Positions 34,460 to 44,329 of a stretch of DNA of 64,000 bases are shown piece after piece. Source of the stretch: Toxorhynchites rutilus septentrionalis. Taxonomy: Eukaryota > Arthropoda > Insecta > Diptera > Culicidae. The position numbers were made by a program, and so were the translations under genes. The DNA lies in the NCBI RefSeq assembly GCF_029784135.1, contig NC_073746.1:10139380-10203379 (forward strand). The letters are read 5' to 3'. How positions within the stretch are numbered: the first letter of the stretch is position 1; every line of letters starts with the position of its first letter. Below the pieces are notes generated by a model, which did not search any database, was not told the DNA's origin, and saw only the letters and a program-made list of their open reading frames with translations.

Positions 34460-35899
34460 GTTCAGTATCTATGATATAACCGCAAAATTGACGTGGGACT
34501 AGGTTAGCTTAGCAATCATTTGTTTGTATAGATTAAATTTTTGATTGGAAGAAACAATTTCCGAGTTAAATCGAATTCAATATATTTGATTTGTGAGTAA
34601 ACAAATTGAATAAATGCCATGTAAGGTCAATTCATGCATTGTGATAGATTATGTTCCAAGTAAATCTAATGACAGTCCTTTTGTGTTTGGTATGATGCCT
34701 AGGACAAAATATGTGAACGGAAGAATTATCAAACGATTATTTTATTTTACATTTCCCTCTGAAGTTTGCATCTCTCAAGTGTACGTACTTCTCGAGCCGC
34801 GAATTGGTTTGATTTGATGAACTTTAGGTACTCAGTGCCAGAAATTCAGTGAGTAGAAGATATGAAGGTATATCCTTCAATGCAATCTTGAATAACCGAG
34901 CCAAAGCGTTGTGTTCGTACCCGTTTTTGTAATCCGTGTTAGGAAAACACTTTTCGGAGTGCAAAAAACATGCGGATGCGGCAGTACCCCTGGCTTGCAT
35001 GTATCAACAACTTCAACTTATACCGTGTTCAGGAAACATATTCTAGCCTGCACATAGGCAAGCGAGTACAAAAGTACTCGCAGTTTGCATTTATTTACAA
35101 AACCGATTTCCCCAAACACCTTGGTTTTGAAGTCTGTGTTAGGCAAACACACTCAGTCGGATCAAAAATTCCCCCGACCTGCATGAATTTGCAATGCCGA
35201 TTCCCCCAGACATCTTGGTTCTGAAGTCTGTGTTGGGGAAACACATTTTAGTCGAAACAAAAATGCTCCCGACCTGCATGAATTTGCAATGCCGATTTTC
35301 CTACGCTCCATGGATTTAAAGTCTGTGTTGGGGAAACACATTTCAGTCGGAACAAAAATACCCTCGACTTACATGCATTTGCAATGCCAATTTCCCCATG
35401 CTCCTTGGATTTAAAGTCTGTGTTAGGGAAACATATATCAGTCGGAACAAAAATACCCCCAACTTTCATGTATTTGCAATGTCGATTTCTCCAAGACTGC
35501 TTGGTTTTGAAGTCTGTGTTCGGGAACACATTTCGGTGAGAACAAAAATCCCCACACTTTCATGTATTTGCAATGCCGATTTCCCCAAGGCTGCTTGGTT
35601 ATGATGGCTGTGTTGGGGAAACTGTAAATCGGGCCAATCAAAACAAAGTAGTTAGGGCGTTTAGATAACGCTTAACATTTTACAGTTATTCAATTGTTTA
35701 TCTAATGATAAATAACATTTTATTAATTGCGATAGATGCGTAGAAATATTCCCTGCCAATTGATGCAAACATCTACCCGATACAGTGAGAAATGTTCGAG
35801 TTATAAGCATTTGGAATCTTTCATTTTTTCCTGCATGTTCTGCGTTTAGGTTTTCATTTTACCCCCCATATACTCCGGTTAGACGTAGTCCCACGTCAA
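34460..35899 (-). mobile_element. HINE-like element D with tandem-repeat core
   Basis: The 3' end (left) has the stem-loop at 34460-34481 and terminal repeat ttgacgtgggacta (34488-34501); the 5' end (right) has the complement tagtcccacgtcaa (35886-35899). Between them lies an array of ~95-bp units. Such a plan (asymmetric terminal repeats, tandem core, 3' hairpin) is that of DINE-1/HINE elements mobilised by Helentrons. The right border meets the left border of the duplicated exon at 35905. Confidence 0.65.
34925..35640. repeat. Tandem array of ~95-bp units (7-8 copies)
   Basis: The phrase gtctgtgttggggaaacaca or a variant recurs at about 34935, 35022, 35132, 35226, 35321, 35414, 35511 and 35606, with spacing of 93-98 bp for the last six. 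Each unit continues with aacaaaaatacccccgactt, a gcatgtatttgcaatgccga-type stretch and a tttccccaa run. The homologous part of element C has only one unit plus the terminal partial one. Confidence 0.85.
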
Positions 35900-35904
35900 A
35901 ACAA

Positions 35905-36325
35905 ATGGATCATTCAACTGGTGAGTATGAAATATATTTCGGCTTTTTAATTATTAATTATTTTATCTTGTCTTATCAGCTATGAATACATTCGACTCGT
36001 TTGCTTCCATCAATCGGTAAGTGAGAAAGATGATTTCTCCCATCACCACATTTCCACTTCTATCACAGCAGCCAACAACATCCGTTTTCCTGCAGCAGTA
36101 ACCTCCAACCCCTGTTGGCAATGCCGGGGGACAGCATTAACAGCAGCAGCAGCAGAATTTGACCATGGTATGGTATTGCGAAGAACTTTCCCCATTAGAG
36201 GTTCCGTGCTTCGCGCACATTCAAAAATCCTCTTCAGACACGAAAACTCAACGACAAGGAGGTATTTATCAACTTGCTCAGCTGAATTACCTCCCGGAGG
36301 AACCCGAATGCACTGATTCCGTTGT
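35905..36325 (+). pseudogene. Decayed left copy of the small two-exon gene
   Basis: From ggatcattcaactg and the donor gtgagtat (about 35920), through an intron to the acceptor tatcag and ctatgaatac, this block aligns with 39996-40430. The coding alignment has several indels, a TAA where the right copy has TAT (after the phrase gcagcag), and a lost frame after ttccccatta. The starting ATG region is replaced by the border of HINE D. The homology ends precisely at the TATA where the two-gene transposon begins. Confidence 0.65.
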
Positions 36326-36494
36326 ATAGGGCTCTTGCTACACATACATGCAGAGCATGTGTTGGGCACACAAACGTTTGTTGACATTCGTAGTTTCTAT
36401 GCAGCAGCAGTGGAGTGAGATTTGAAAAATTAAATTGGAGAGCTAAAAATATTTTTTTTGTAAAACATATCCCTACATTTGATAAATAATAACC

Positions 36495-38030
36495 AGTAAG
36501 TACATTCTGAAATATCTGCCAACGACAGACATTTGAAATAATATGATTTCATTGCATTAATTAGTGCCTAGGACGTGTGCAGTTTTTGGGTGCAACAAAC
36601 GCGGCGATCGTGACGGGGAAAAATGGTTCCGCTTCCCCGCGGTGGATAAGCGTAGCGCCAAGAGAAAAGAGTTGTCCGAAAAGCGCCAAATTGCATGGAC
36701 AAATGCATTGAAGCGGATTGATTTGGTGCCAGAAAAATGGCCATCAACGGTGGTTTGCTCGCAGCATTTCCTTTCAGGTAAAAATGAAAATTTGTTCTCA
36801 TTAAACTTGTCATAACGTTTTTTTCTTCATTCAGGTCAAAGTGCTGATCTTTTAGATGAAATGAATCCTGATTGGGTACCGAACCAGAAATTAGGTTACA
36901 AAAATCGGATGACATCTGCTGCTAAGGACAGATTTGAGTGTTTGACTAGGCGGAGTGAAGTAAAGGAGGCTATCCGAAAGACGTTGGAAACGATTCCGGA
37001 GGAAGATTTGCTGACGGCTCCAGGTCCGGTGGACAGAGAAACAGTGCTCGAAGAAGAAATAAAAAAATTGCAATGTGAAATAGAAATTATGAGAGAAAAG
37101 CACCACCCATTTCTATGCACTAGTTTCGAAGATTTTAGTCAGAATGATGACAAATGTAAATATTTTACAGGACTAAACTACAATGTTTTTAAGTTTTTAT
37201 TTGGGTTTTTAGAACCTTATTTCCCACAACCGACTGGTTCGTGTAAGATAACGAAATTTCAAATTTTTATTTTTACTTTAGCTAAGCTTAGGCTAGATTT
37301 AGATCTGACATTAATTGCGTACATGAGTGGAGTTCACGTTAGTACTGTCTCTAGATATTTTCGTAAATGTATATACGTCATGTTTCAACGAATGAAAGGG
37401 CTTGTCAGTTGGCCGTCTCGTGAATCGGTACAAAATTCGATGCCAGAGTGTTTCAAGCGACATTTCGGTAATAAGGTCTCAGTCGTTATAGATTGCTTCG
37501 AGGTGCTCACTGAGAAGCCCAGTGACGTTTTACAAGCTGCTCAAATGTGGTCTAATTATAAACATTCACATACTGTTAAATACCTAATCGGAATCGCTCC
37601 TAATGGATCCATTATATTCATATCAAATGGATTTGGTGGCCGAGCAAGTGATAAATTTATCACTGAAAAATCCGGTATGTTAAGTAGAATGCAAAAAGGA
37701 GATTATATCATGGCAGATAGGGGATTCCTAATAAGAAATCACGTTGAAAGTGCTGGAGTTGAATTACTGTTACCTGCTTTTACTGTTGGTCAAGATCAGT
37801 TGCACCCTCTTGATATTGAAAACACACGGAAATTAGCAAATGTTAGGATTCATGTAGAGCGAGTGATTGCGCAGGTTCGGAATAAGTATAAGATACTATA
37901 CAAGAACAAGTTTCCAATAAGCACTCTGAAGAATACTTCAAACTTTTGTGAAACTTCACTAGTGGATCAAATTGTGACAAATTGTTGTTGTCTAGTTAAC
38001 CTTTGCCCCTCTGTAGTCCCTGAAGATTAA
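36495..38030 (+). CDS. THAP-DDE transposase (spliced), ISL2EU/IS4EU family
   Basis: Three exons are proposed: ...36495, 36565-36777 and 36835-38030. The start codon is split: A at 36495 before donor gtaagt, and TG at 36565 after acceptor ttag. Without this intron the frame begins GTG, so splicing decides the start. Introns are 69 and 57 nt. The product is about 469 residues. Residues 1-75 form a THAP zinc finger (MPRTCAVFGC, then VVCSQHF; C2CH). Residues ~140-165 are a charged coiled coil. Residues ~209-250 are a helix-turn-helix (KITKFQIFIFTLAKLRLD). The DDE nuclease core has IDCFE (about D291), MADRGF (D366) and HVERVIAQVR (E413). It should bind the inverted ends in the nucleus and cut and paste the element. 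A poly(A) signal AATAAA is at 38043-38048. No stop or frameshift is seen. Confidence 0.85.
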
Positions 38031-38145
38031 TCATTGTACCGAAATAAATTACTACATTTTATTGAATTTTTATATACATTTATTTGAGTTTAATACATAC
38101 ATAATACATTGGCAGTCAAAATATTATTTCGTAATTTCCCTTTTT

Positions 38146-39855
38146 TCACAATCTATCTTTAAAATACCCTCCTGTATAGTATTGGCCTAAAAGTTCAGGC
38201 ATAATAACCAATCTGAAGAAACTTTCGGCTTTTATCAACTCTTTCTTCAAAAATGTGTCGTCTCGGTCCACTCGCAGTATGACCAATTCCTTGTTTGTCC
38301 AAACAACAAAGTCGCAAAACTTAACATTAAGTATATACATCTGCATTTGCACTTGATAGAAGTACTGATGATTGTGGTTCATTTTATATCCTGTTTCCGT
38401 AATTTGAATAGGACTATCTGGCCTAGTCACATATTCTTTTATTGTTTTACCGTCTCGCAGGCAATGAGGGCACTTGATTTCCACAGAAACCTCTCCACAA
38501 CAATCACAAACGGCGATTGCATCCGGTGATGCTCCGAAAAATGGTTTTTTCTCAACTAAGTGTAGACCAGAAGAAGAATAATGGAAATTTAAATGTTCAG
38601 CTGCCATTTTTGAACCATATGTCTTTAACGCATCCTTCTCATGGGTACATCCATATCTCGTCGCAGGTGTTGAAAAACGATAATCTTCGGGATAGCAAAT
38701 TTTTCTAATTAGGTGCATTGAAGGATTATCAATCGGCGTTCTTGTGGTTGCTTTAAATGTAGATGCAGTTATTTTTCCAACGCGAAATTTTTCCCAGAAC
38801 CAACTTGAACTTTGTGAAACTCGTGCTATTTTACGAACAAGGGGTCTTGTATAACGCATATTCCTCAATTTACTATTCCCTATTTCGCGAAGCTCGTTGA
38901 GCGACTTTCCTCTTAAATTTGGATCAAAAAATTGGCAGAAAAGGATTTTTAACATATTCGGATAAAGATCAATGTCACAAAGGCTCGAGTTCACATTCGA
39001 ATGCTTTCTTGTATTTTCCATAAATTGGCCAACTGATGGATTTTCTCCGTTATCGATCAATTTACGTATAAATACATTCAACTCTTTCGCAGGGCATTCG
39101 GGTATCTGGAAATCATATCTGGAAACTGGTTGATCTTTCTGGCTGAATATGTCTTTAATTTCGCCACAATTAACCGCTTTTTTCGGTGGAACCAACCACC
39201 GATTAAGTATATCTGTACACGAAGGTTCATTTTCATTTACTTCTTTACGGGACCAGCACTCGAGAGCAAAAAGCACAGAGCCTACATGAGAACACACTTC
39301 ACCTAATCCTGCCATACAATTGCAATGTGCAGTTTGAACTGTTCCTGTGGGATCTACCGACACCCAGGTAGATGTAGGCTTTAGGTTAAATTTTTGGGAA
39401 TGCTTCACCTGCAACATCGTATAGTGAGTAATTTTCTTTACTGAGAATATACAAAACTTACCTGAGCAAACACAATACAAAAACCAGAATCGACGTATCT
39501 GGAACCTAAAAATTGTACCCATCCCGCCTTGAAATTTTTGTATGCGTCCAAGCTCTTGAAGGCCTTAAAGCATTTCCGGGTATACGGACTTTCGCGATTT
39601 ACAAGATATTCCACTAGGTCGTAATAAGTCACATTTTTTGGTAAGGCACTTTTTGAATATTCATGCTGCATCCATTGATACGGGTCGTAACCAAAACAGA
39701 ATTTTTTAATTTTTTCTGCGTATCTGGCTTTTACGCTAAAATTAAATATTTGAATACACATATCTTAGCATGATGTAAATATAGAGTGATGCGTAATTTT
39801 TGTTTCTGTTACGCTAAAATAATTATTTAAACAAAACTTACTCTTGTCGATCCAT
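38146..39855 (-). CDS. SWIM zinc finger-YqaJ nuclease (spliced), transposon accessory protein
   Basis: Three exons on the minus strand are proposed: 39855-39842 (MDRQ plus two bases), 39735-39462 and 39408-38146, with gtaag...ag introns of 106 and 53 nt. The total is 1551 nt, exactly 517 codons with the stop. Residues ~125-137 are a SWIM finger (HCNCMAGLGEVCSH). The C-terminal half is a YqaJ/lambda-exonuclease-like fold: FRVGKITAST, YGCTHEKDALKTYG (E353), FFGASPDAIAV (D392), VSVEIKCP (E406, K408) and FYQVQMQMYI (Q448). In this fold the Asp and Glu-x-Lys bind metal and cut DNA. The partner transposase is convergent. Antisense AATAAA signals (38079-38084, 38058-38063) lie in the 115-bp gap. Its role in transposition is not established; processing of ends or gaps is an inference. 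It is apparently intact. Confidence 0.85.
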
Positions 39856-39979
39856 GTTAATCATATGCAGCTGTCACTTTTGCCTGCCCAACAGACTACT
39901 AATACATATGCACGCTGCAAGCGCCCTATAGTAGAATGAAAATAGGCGAGGTAAGTGAACGTAATCGCATGATATTTTA

Positions 39980-40380
39980 ATGTTCGCATATTTATCCGGA
40001 TCATACAACTGGTGAGTAGGGAATTCATTTCTGCTTTTCACTTACTAATCATTTTATTTTGTTTCAGCTATGAATACATCCGACTCAATCAATCGGCGAA
40101 TGAGAAAGATGATTTCCCTCATCACCACATTGCTTATTTCCACTTCTGTCACCAGCCAACAGCATCAGCTTTCCCGCAGCAGTATCCTTTAAGTCCAGGG
40201 TGCTATTCCGGGGAACAGCATCAACAGCAACAGCAGCAGGACCTGGCCATCGATAGTATTTCGAGCAATTTTCCCCATCGGAGATCCCGTGCTTCACGCA
40301 CATTGAAGAATCCTCCTCAGCCACATATCTGTGTCATCAAGGGCAAGGAGGTATTCATCAATGTACTCAGTCGGATTTGA
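39980..40380 (+). CDS. Small unrecognised two-exon gene, right copy
   Basis: ATG at 39980 opens exon 1 (39980-40011, MFAYLSGSYN). Donor gtgagtag and acceptor tgtttcag bound a 56-nt intron (40012-40067), and exon 2 (40068-40380) ends with TGA. The product is 114 residues, with YEYIRLNQSANEKDDF, a His cluster (PHHH), a Gln run (QHQQQQQQ), a basic RRSRASRTLK patch and the C-terminus GKEVFINVLSRI. No signal peptide, membrane segment or known domain is recognised. AATAAA at 40464-40469 gives a short 3' UTR. The start lies only 50 bases from the transposon end and 124 bases from the divergent nuclease start. A second possible donor (gaggtaagt) at 39950 leaves open a longer 5' exon. Splice sites and a decayed tandem copy support a real gene; function is unknown. 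Confidence 0.5.
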
Positions 40381-40463
40381 ATCGTCAATCCAGACAACCC
40401 GGATGCACCGATTCCATTATATACCTTATTTTTATTATACATGGATTTTTATTATTTTTTTTC

Positions 40464-40469
40464 AATAAA
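40464..40469 (+). terminator. Candidate poly(A) signal of the small gene
   Basis: AATAAA lies 84 bases after the TGA at 40380, within T- and A-rich sequence. It is the first such signal after the stop. Confidence 0.45.
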
Positions 40470-40734
40470 ATGATTAAAATCGATCAATGTATTTCCTTTT
40501 CATTTTCAATAACAAACCAATACAAACAAGCAGCAAGCAGTGCTGGAAGCAGCGCTGCAAGCAGGTCGACGCCTTGCACATGTTGGCGAAAAAGTGGCGT
40601 CAAGTTGTTCGATGAATGCATATGAAAGGTCGATAACTCGATTGCAAGGTGGCAGCATTTGAGGTCGATTGTTGACATTTCATCGACCCGATCTTGGCAG
40701 GCAAAACGGAATGTGGGTACTCATTGTTGTGTTT

Positions 40735-41030
40735 AACATAAAGAATCAATTCAAGATCAACATATCAAAAGGGCCTATCTTCTTTGATCGACTCTCTTCA
40801 TCGACTTTCTCTTTCGATAACCACGGCCTTTCATACAGATTTAGCTCCAGTTTTGCCATGTAGTTTTATAAACGAGGTACCCTTTAACACTTCTAATCAT
40901 CGAACACATCTGGAAATGCTGTTACTGCTGAGTTATTAATGAAAGAGAATGTAAATGAAGAGAATCGATCAAAGGAGATAGCCCCTTTTGACATATTGAT
41001 CTAGAATTATTCTTCACTTTTCCCAGGTGC
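40735..41030. mobile_element. Foldback/MITE element
   Basis: The left arm (about 40738-40830: aagaatcaattcaagatcaa, then ggcctatcttctttgatcga) is repeated as diverged complement at 40935-41022 (tcgatcaaaggagatagccc, then tgatctagaattattctt). The spacer is about 100 bp. No ORF. 41031-41518 holds nothing recognisable. Confidence 0.6.
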
Positions 41031-41518
41031 GAATCCAGAATTTCGCTGCGGAATTTTAAGTGTTGTTTTTTGTGTCAGTTTTTTTGTGTGGAAAATAAAG
41101 TGTTGAAAATATGATGTGTGTTCTTTTTATTTTAACAATGTCATTCTACAACGTCGTGGGCTTTGTCAGCAATTCATGCTCGATGTTTACGGGAAGGTAG
41201 AGAACGAACGACTATGATTCCTACGACACAATAATGATAAGGAGCGGCGTACAGGGAAAATACATTCACTTGCGAGACGCTGTCATGAGCAACGCCGATA
41301 CAGACTTTGCTATTGCCAGACCAAAACGCAATGCATTGCCATGACATTACAGCACGTGTGTTCAATCAAAAAATTAAGTCTCTAATGAGCTTCATTACAA
41401 CATTACACGGTATTCGTTTTCCATTCCTGTGAAGCGAAAATGGTCATGGATTTACGGGTGTAATAAATACGCTTAAAACAAAAAATAAAAATATAGTTCT
41501 CCCGTATCAAATATGTGT

Positions 41519-42515
41519 TACTAGCTGACCCGGCAAACTTCGTCCCGCCCAAAAGTTATTTTTCGTTATCGTATTCACGTTTTTTACTAAGCGCACGTTC
41601 ATAGATTCAATCGTCGAACATTGATTGATTTTCTAATCTATCCTTTAAAATTACCTTTTACTATAGAATTTCTGGTACTTCTACCAAAACTCGTCATTAT
41701 AATATCAAATTATTTTCATAGAATAAATGTTTGATACAGAGAATATGATAGAATAAATACAACCCTAAATCGGACAATTCCTCTCTCGAGTTTTGCTCTT
41801 ATCAACACATTCGGGATCCATATTTATTTAAACAGATAGAAGAAGATAAAGGAGTGCGTTTTATCCCATAAAAAAAAATCAATTGTCATGTTTGGTTGAA
41901 ACGTGTGTATTATTTTTACGGGGCCCCCTCTCCATTTCAGAGGAGGGAGGGGTGTCATACCATCAAAACCTTGACATGCTAAATTTGGCTCCATTTGATT
42001 GATTAGTTTTCGAGTTATGCAGAAATTTGTGTTTCATTTGTATGGTAGTCTCCCCTTAGAGAGGAGAGAGGAGTGTCGAACCACCATAGAAACGTTTATC
42101 GATCCCTAAAACCTCTATATGCTAAGTTTAATTCCATTTGTTTGATAAGTTCTCGAGTTGTTCAGCACCCTCCCCTCCTCCTCTTTAGAGAGGAGAAAGG
42201 AGTGTTAAACCACTATAAAAACATTTATTGCTCCCTAAAACCTCCATGTGCCAAATTTGGTTCCATTTGCTCGATTAGTTCTCTAGTTATGCAGAAATTT
42301 ATGTTTCATTTCTATGGCAGCCCACTTCCCCCCCCCCTCCCTAGAAGAAATGGAAGGTGTGTTGAATAACATTAGAAATTTTTCTTGTCCCCTAAAACCT
42401 CTACATGCCAAATTTGGTTCCGTTTGCTTGATTAGTTCTTGAGTTATGCAGAGATGTATGCTTCATTTGTATTAGAGAGGGAGGAGAAGTGTCGATTCAC
42501 CATAGAAACGTTTCG
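41519..42515 (+). repeat. Dispersed element with a ~130-150 bp tandem array
   Basis: It starts actagctgacccggcaaact, a phrase common at the edge of insect dispersed repeats. From 41930 to 42500 a unit with cccctaaaacctccatgtgc, 'tttggttccatttgcttgat', gagttatgcagaaattt and gtttcatttgtatgg-agc is repeated about four times, with divergence and G- or C-rich linkers. A lone unit is at 215-335. It contains no coding sequence. Confidence 0.7.
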
Positions 42516-42524
42516 TGTCGATGG

Positions 42525-42624
42525 AAATTTCTTCGACGAAAAATCCCCCCGGCCAGAATGGGAATCGAACCCGCACACCCGGCATGATAATGTGAGATGC
42601 TAACCACTCGGCCACGGGTGGTCT
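42525..42624 (-). mobile_element. Feilai-like SINE, 3'-truncated copy
   Basis: The complement reads acccgtggccgagtggttag, then gggttcgattcccattctgg and tttttcgtcgaagaaatttc, matching the first ~100 bases of the SINEs at 21552 and 22704. The tail half is missing, so no target duplication can be defined. It abuts the tandem array. Confidence 0.8.
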
Positions 42625-43083
42625 ATTTATGTTTGTACAAATAGGAATTAATCAATTGCCTTTAAGGGATATAAAAGTTTGATATGAGTGGTGGCGATGT
42701 TTATAAAATTTATATTAGTCATACTTGTATGTTTATGAATATAAACCTCAAAATAAAATCATTACACTAAACCTTCGTTTCAAACAACTTATACAATAGC
42801 CATATCACGCAATAAACATCAATAATTACTGGAAATCTCTTATCAATATTTGTTCAAATTCAAAGATGTGCTTAACTCCAGTTTTGTTGACAACTTCTAT
42901 GCATTCAATTAAATCGTACGATAATTCATATATTAACATAAACATTCCCACATTTAACCTTCATTAACCACTCTCCTACGAAACATAGTGGAAAAAAATA
43001 TATTCGTCGATGTAAACAAGCGGTGAAAAAGGTGACACTTTTCGACGAGTGATTTGTATGGAGTTCCACTGCCGTGCTATATA
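42625..43083. other. AT-rich spacer
   Basis: No ORF, terminal repeat or RNA gene is seen between the SINE head and the mariner derivative. Confidence 0.4.
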
Positions 43084-43784
43084 CGAGGGTCACTATTTAT
43101 ATTTCGAGAATAGGAACAAAAACAAATAGTTAAGCTGCGAATATATTTTTATTGTTTTTCAAAGTACTCGCCACGATGATCGATACACTTTTGCATGCGC
43201 TTAAACCAATTTTCAAAGCATTTATTCCAATCGACACGAGCCTTTTTTTTGAGCGATTGTCAAATTAAATATGTGGGATCCAACGTGAACATAATTTTCG
43301 CACAACTAAGTGTTCATGTAAAATCGCATATATGCTGGTGGAACTAATGCTTAGGGATGCCTCAATCTCACAATAGGTTACATGACGATCTTGCTTAATC
43401 ATTTCGTGCACAGCATCGATGTTTTCTGGCACTTCAGTCGATTTTGGACGACCTTCACGAAACTCGTCGGACAGCGAACTACGACCACGATTGAATTCAC
43501 TATACCAGGGATACACAGTGGTTTTTGATGGAGCTTCATCGCCAAAAGTCAAATTAAGTTGATTGACGCACTCTTGTTGTGATAATCCACGTCGAAAGTC
43601 GTAAAAAATCATCGCACGAAAATGTTCACGATTCAGTTCCATTTTTTTTGCCGAGACCAAACTTTCAACTAAATATAAAATAAACAAATAGCGTCCGTAT
43701 GACAAAATGTTCTGAGTACGTATATCGTCAAAAATGTCAAACTTTACGATGGAACCGTCAGATGGACTCACATAGTGACCGTCT
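43084..43784 (-). mobile_element. Internally deleted mariner
   Basis: Imperfect inverted ends (cgagggtcactatttat at the left; complement of aagacggtcactatgt at the right) with TA on both sides delimit 701 bp. The minus strand encodes the transposase N-terminus and then, after a deletion, the extreme C-terminus (KCFENWFKRMQKCIDHRGEY in a shifted frame at 43220-43140). About 600 bp with the catalytic core is missing compared with a 1.3-kb mariner. Confidence 0.75.
43265..43642 (-). pseudogene. Mariner transposase N-terminus (from MELNREH)
   Basis: From the Met at about 43642 the frame reads MELNREHFRAMIFYDFRRGL, SQQECVNQLNLTFGDEAPSK, WYSEFNRGRSSLSDEFREGR, PKSTEVPENIDAVHEMIKQD and a second helix-turn-helix with SISSTSIYAILHEHL, ending at WIPHI. 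This is the paired DNA-binding region of a mauritiana/cecropia-like mariner. The catalytic domain is deleted, so the product could bind ends but not cut. Confidence 0.75.
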
Positions 43785-44329
43785 TATGAGGTTAAAGCTG
43801 ACACCAATACCAATACACAGAACACGACGAATAGTTGTATTCGAGCTTATAGAACACCATGTAGATCGTATAGAGCAGGGATTCTCAAAGTGGGATTTTC
43901 ATGTGAACCAACTTGTTATAAGATTTTAGTAGAAATATTGATGTTGTAATTTGTATTAATAATTATTAATTACCCTTTTTTTATTTAAATCGTTTATTTT
44001 TACAGGCTCAGTTACATAGGTTTAAAGGAGCCGAACTCCTTACTGTATTGTTACTAGTATATATACATTTTTCCTTAATTCTAATGTTAATAATATAGGA
44101 AACCGATTACTCGCGGTCAACTCGAGTTAAGAAGGGTGACATATTTTCTTCAGGAAAAGGAGGGGATATGAGGATATGTTGACAATGATCACACTCACAC
44201 TCTCAATCACACTCAATTCTTAAACCTATCTTATATCTAATATGTATTTACATTTCATCTTATTCTTAAGAAGGGATCCGATCTCTCACAAAGGAAAAGG
44301 AAAAGGAAAAACTAAGGGTATAAGGACAA

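Larger units (their letters stand above)
36329..39926. mobile_element. Autonomous two-gene DNA transposon, ISL2EU/IS4EU type
   Basis: The left end gggctcttgc (36329) and the right end, complement of gggcgcttgc (39926), are inverted with one mismatch. A second shared block tgttgggca followed by a caaa lies 32-34 bases in from both ends. TATA flanks both ends (36325-36328 and 39927-39930), giving a TA or TATA target duplication. The 3598-bp interior holds a THAP-DDE transposase on the plus strand and a SWIM-YqaJ nuclease on the minus strand, convergent, with stops 115 bp apart. Both frames are open once short introns are removed. This gene pair is the known content of ISL2EU/IS4EU transposons. 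Apparent intactness suggests recent activity. Confidence 0.85.

Noticed and set aside
36043..36387. 114-codon minus-strand frame
   Set aside because: It is antisense to the decayed exon copy and crosses the transposon border.
40085..40324. 79-codon minus-strand frame
   Set aside because: Antisense of exon 2 of the small gene, created by the Gln-rich and Asp-rich composition.
41930..42500. CRISPR-like array
   Set aside because: The units are long, diverged and contiguous, without unique spacers, and this is a eukaryotic genome.
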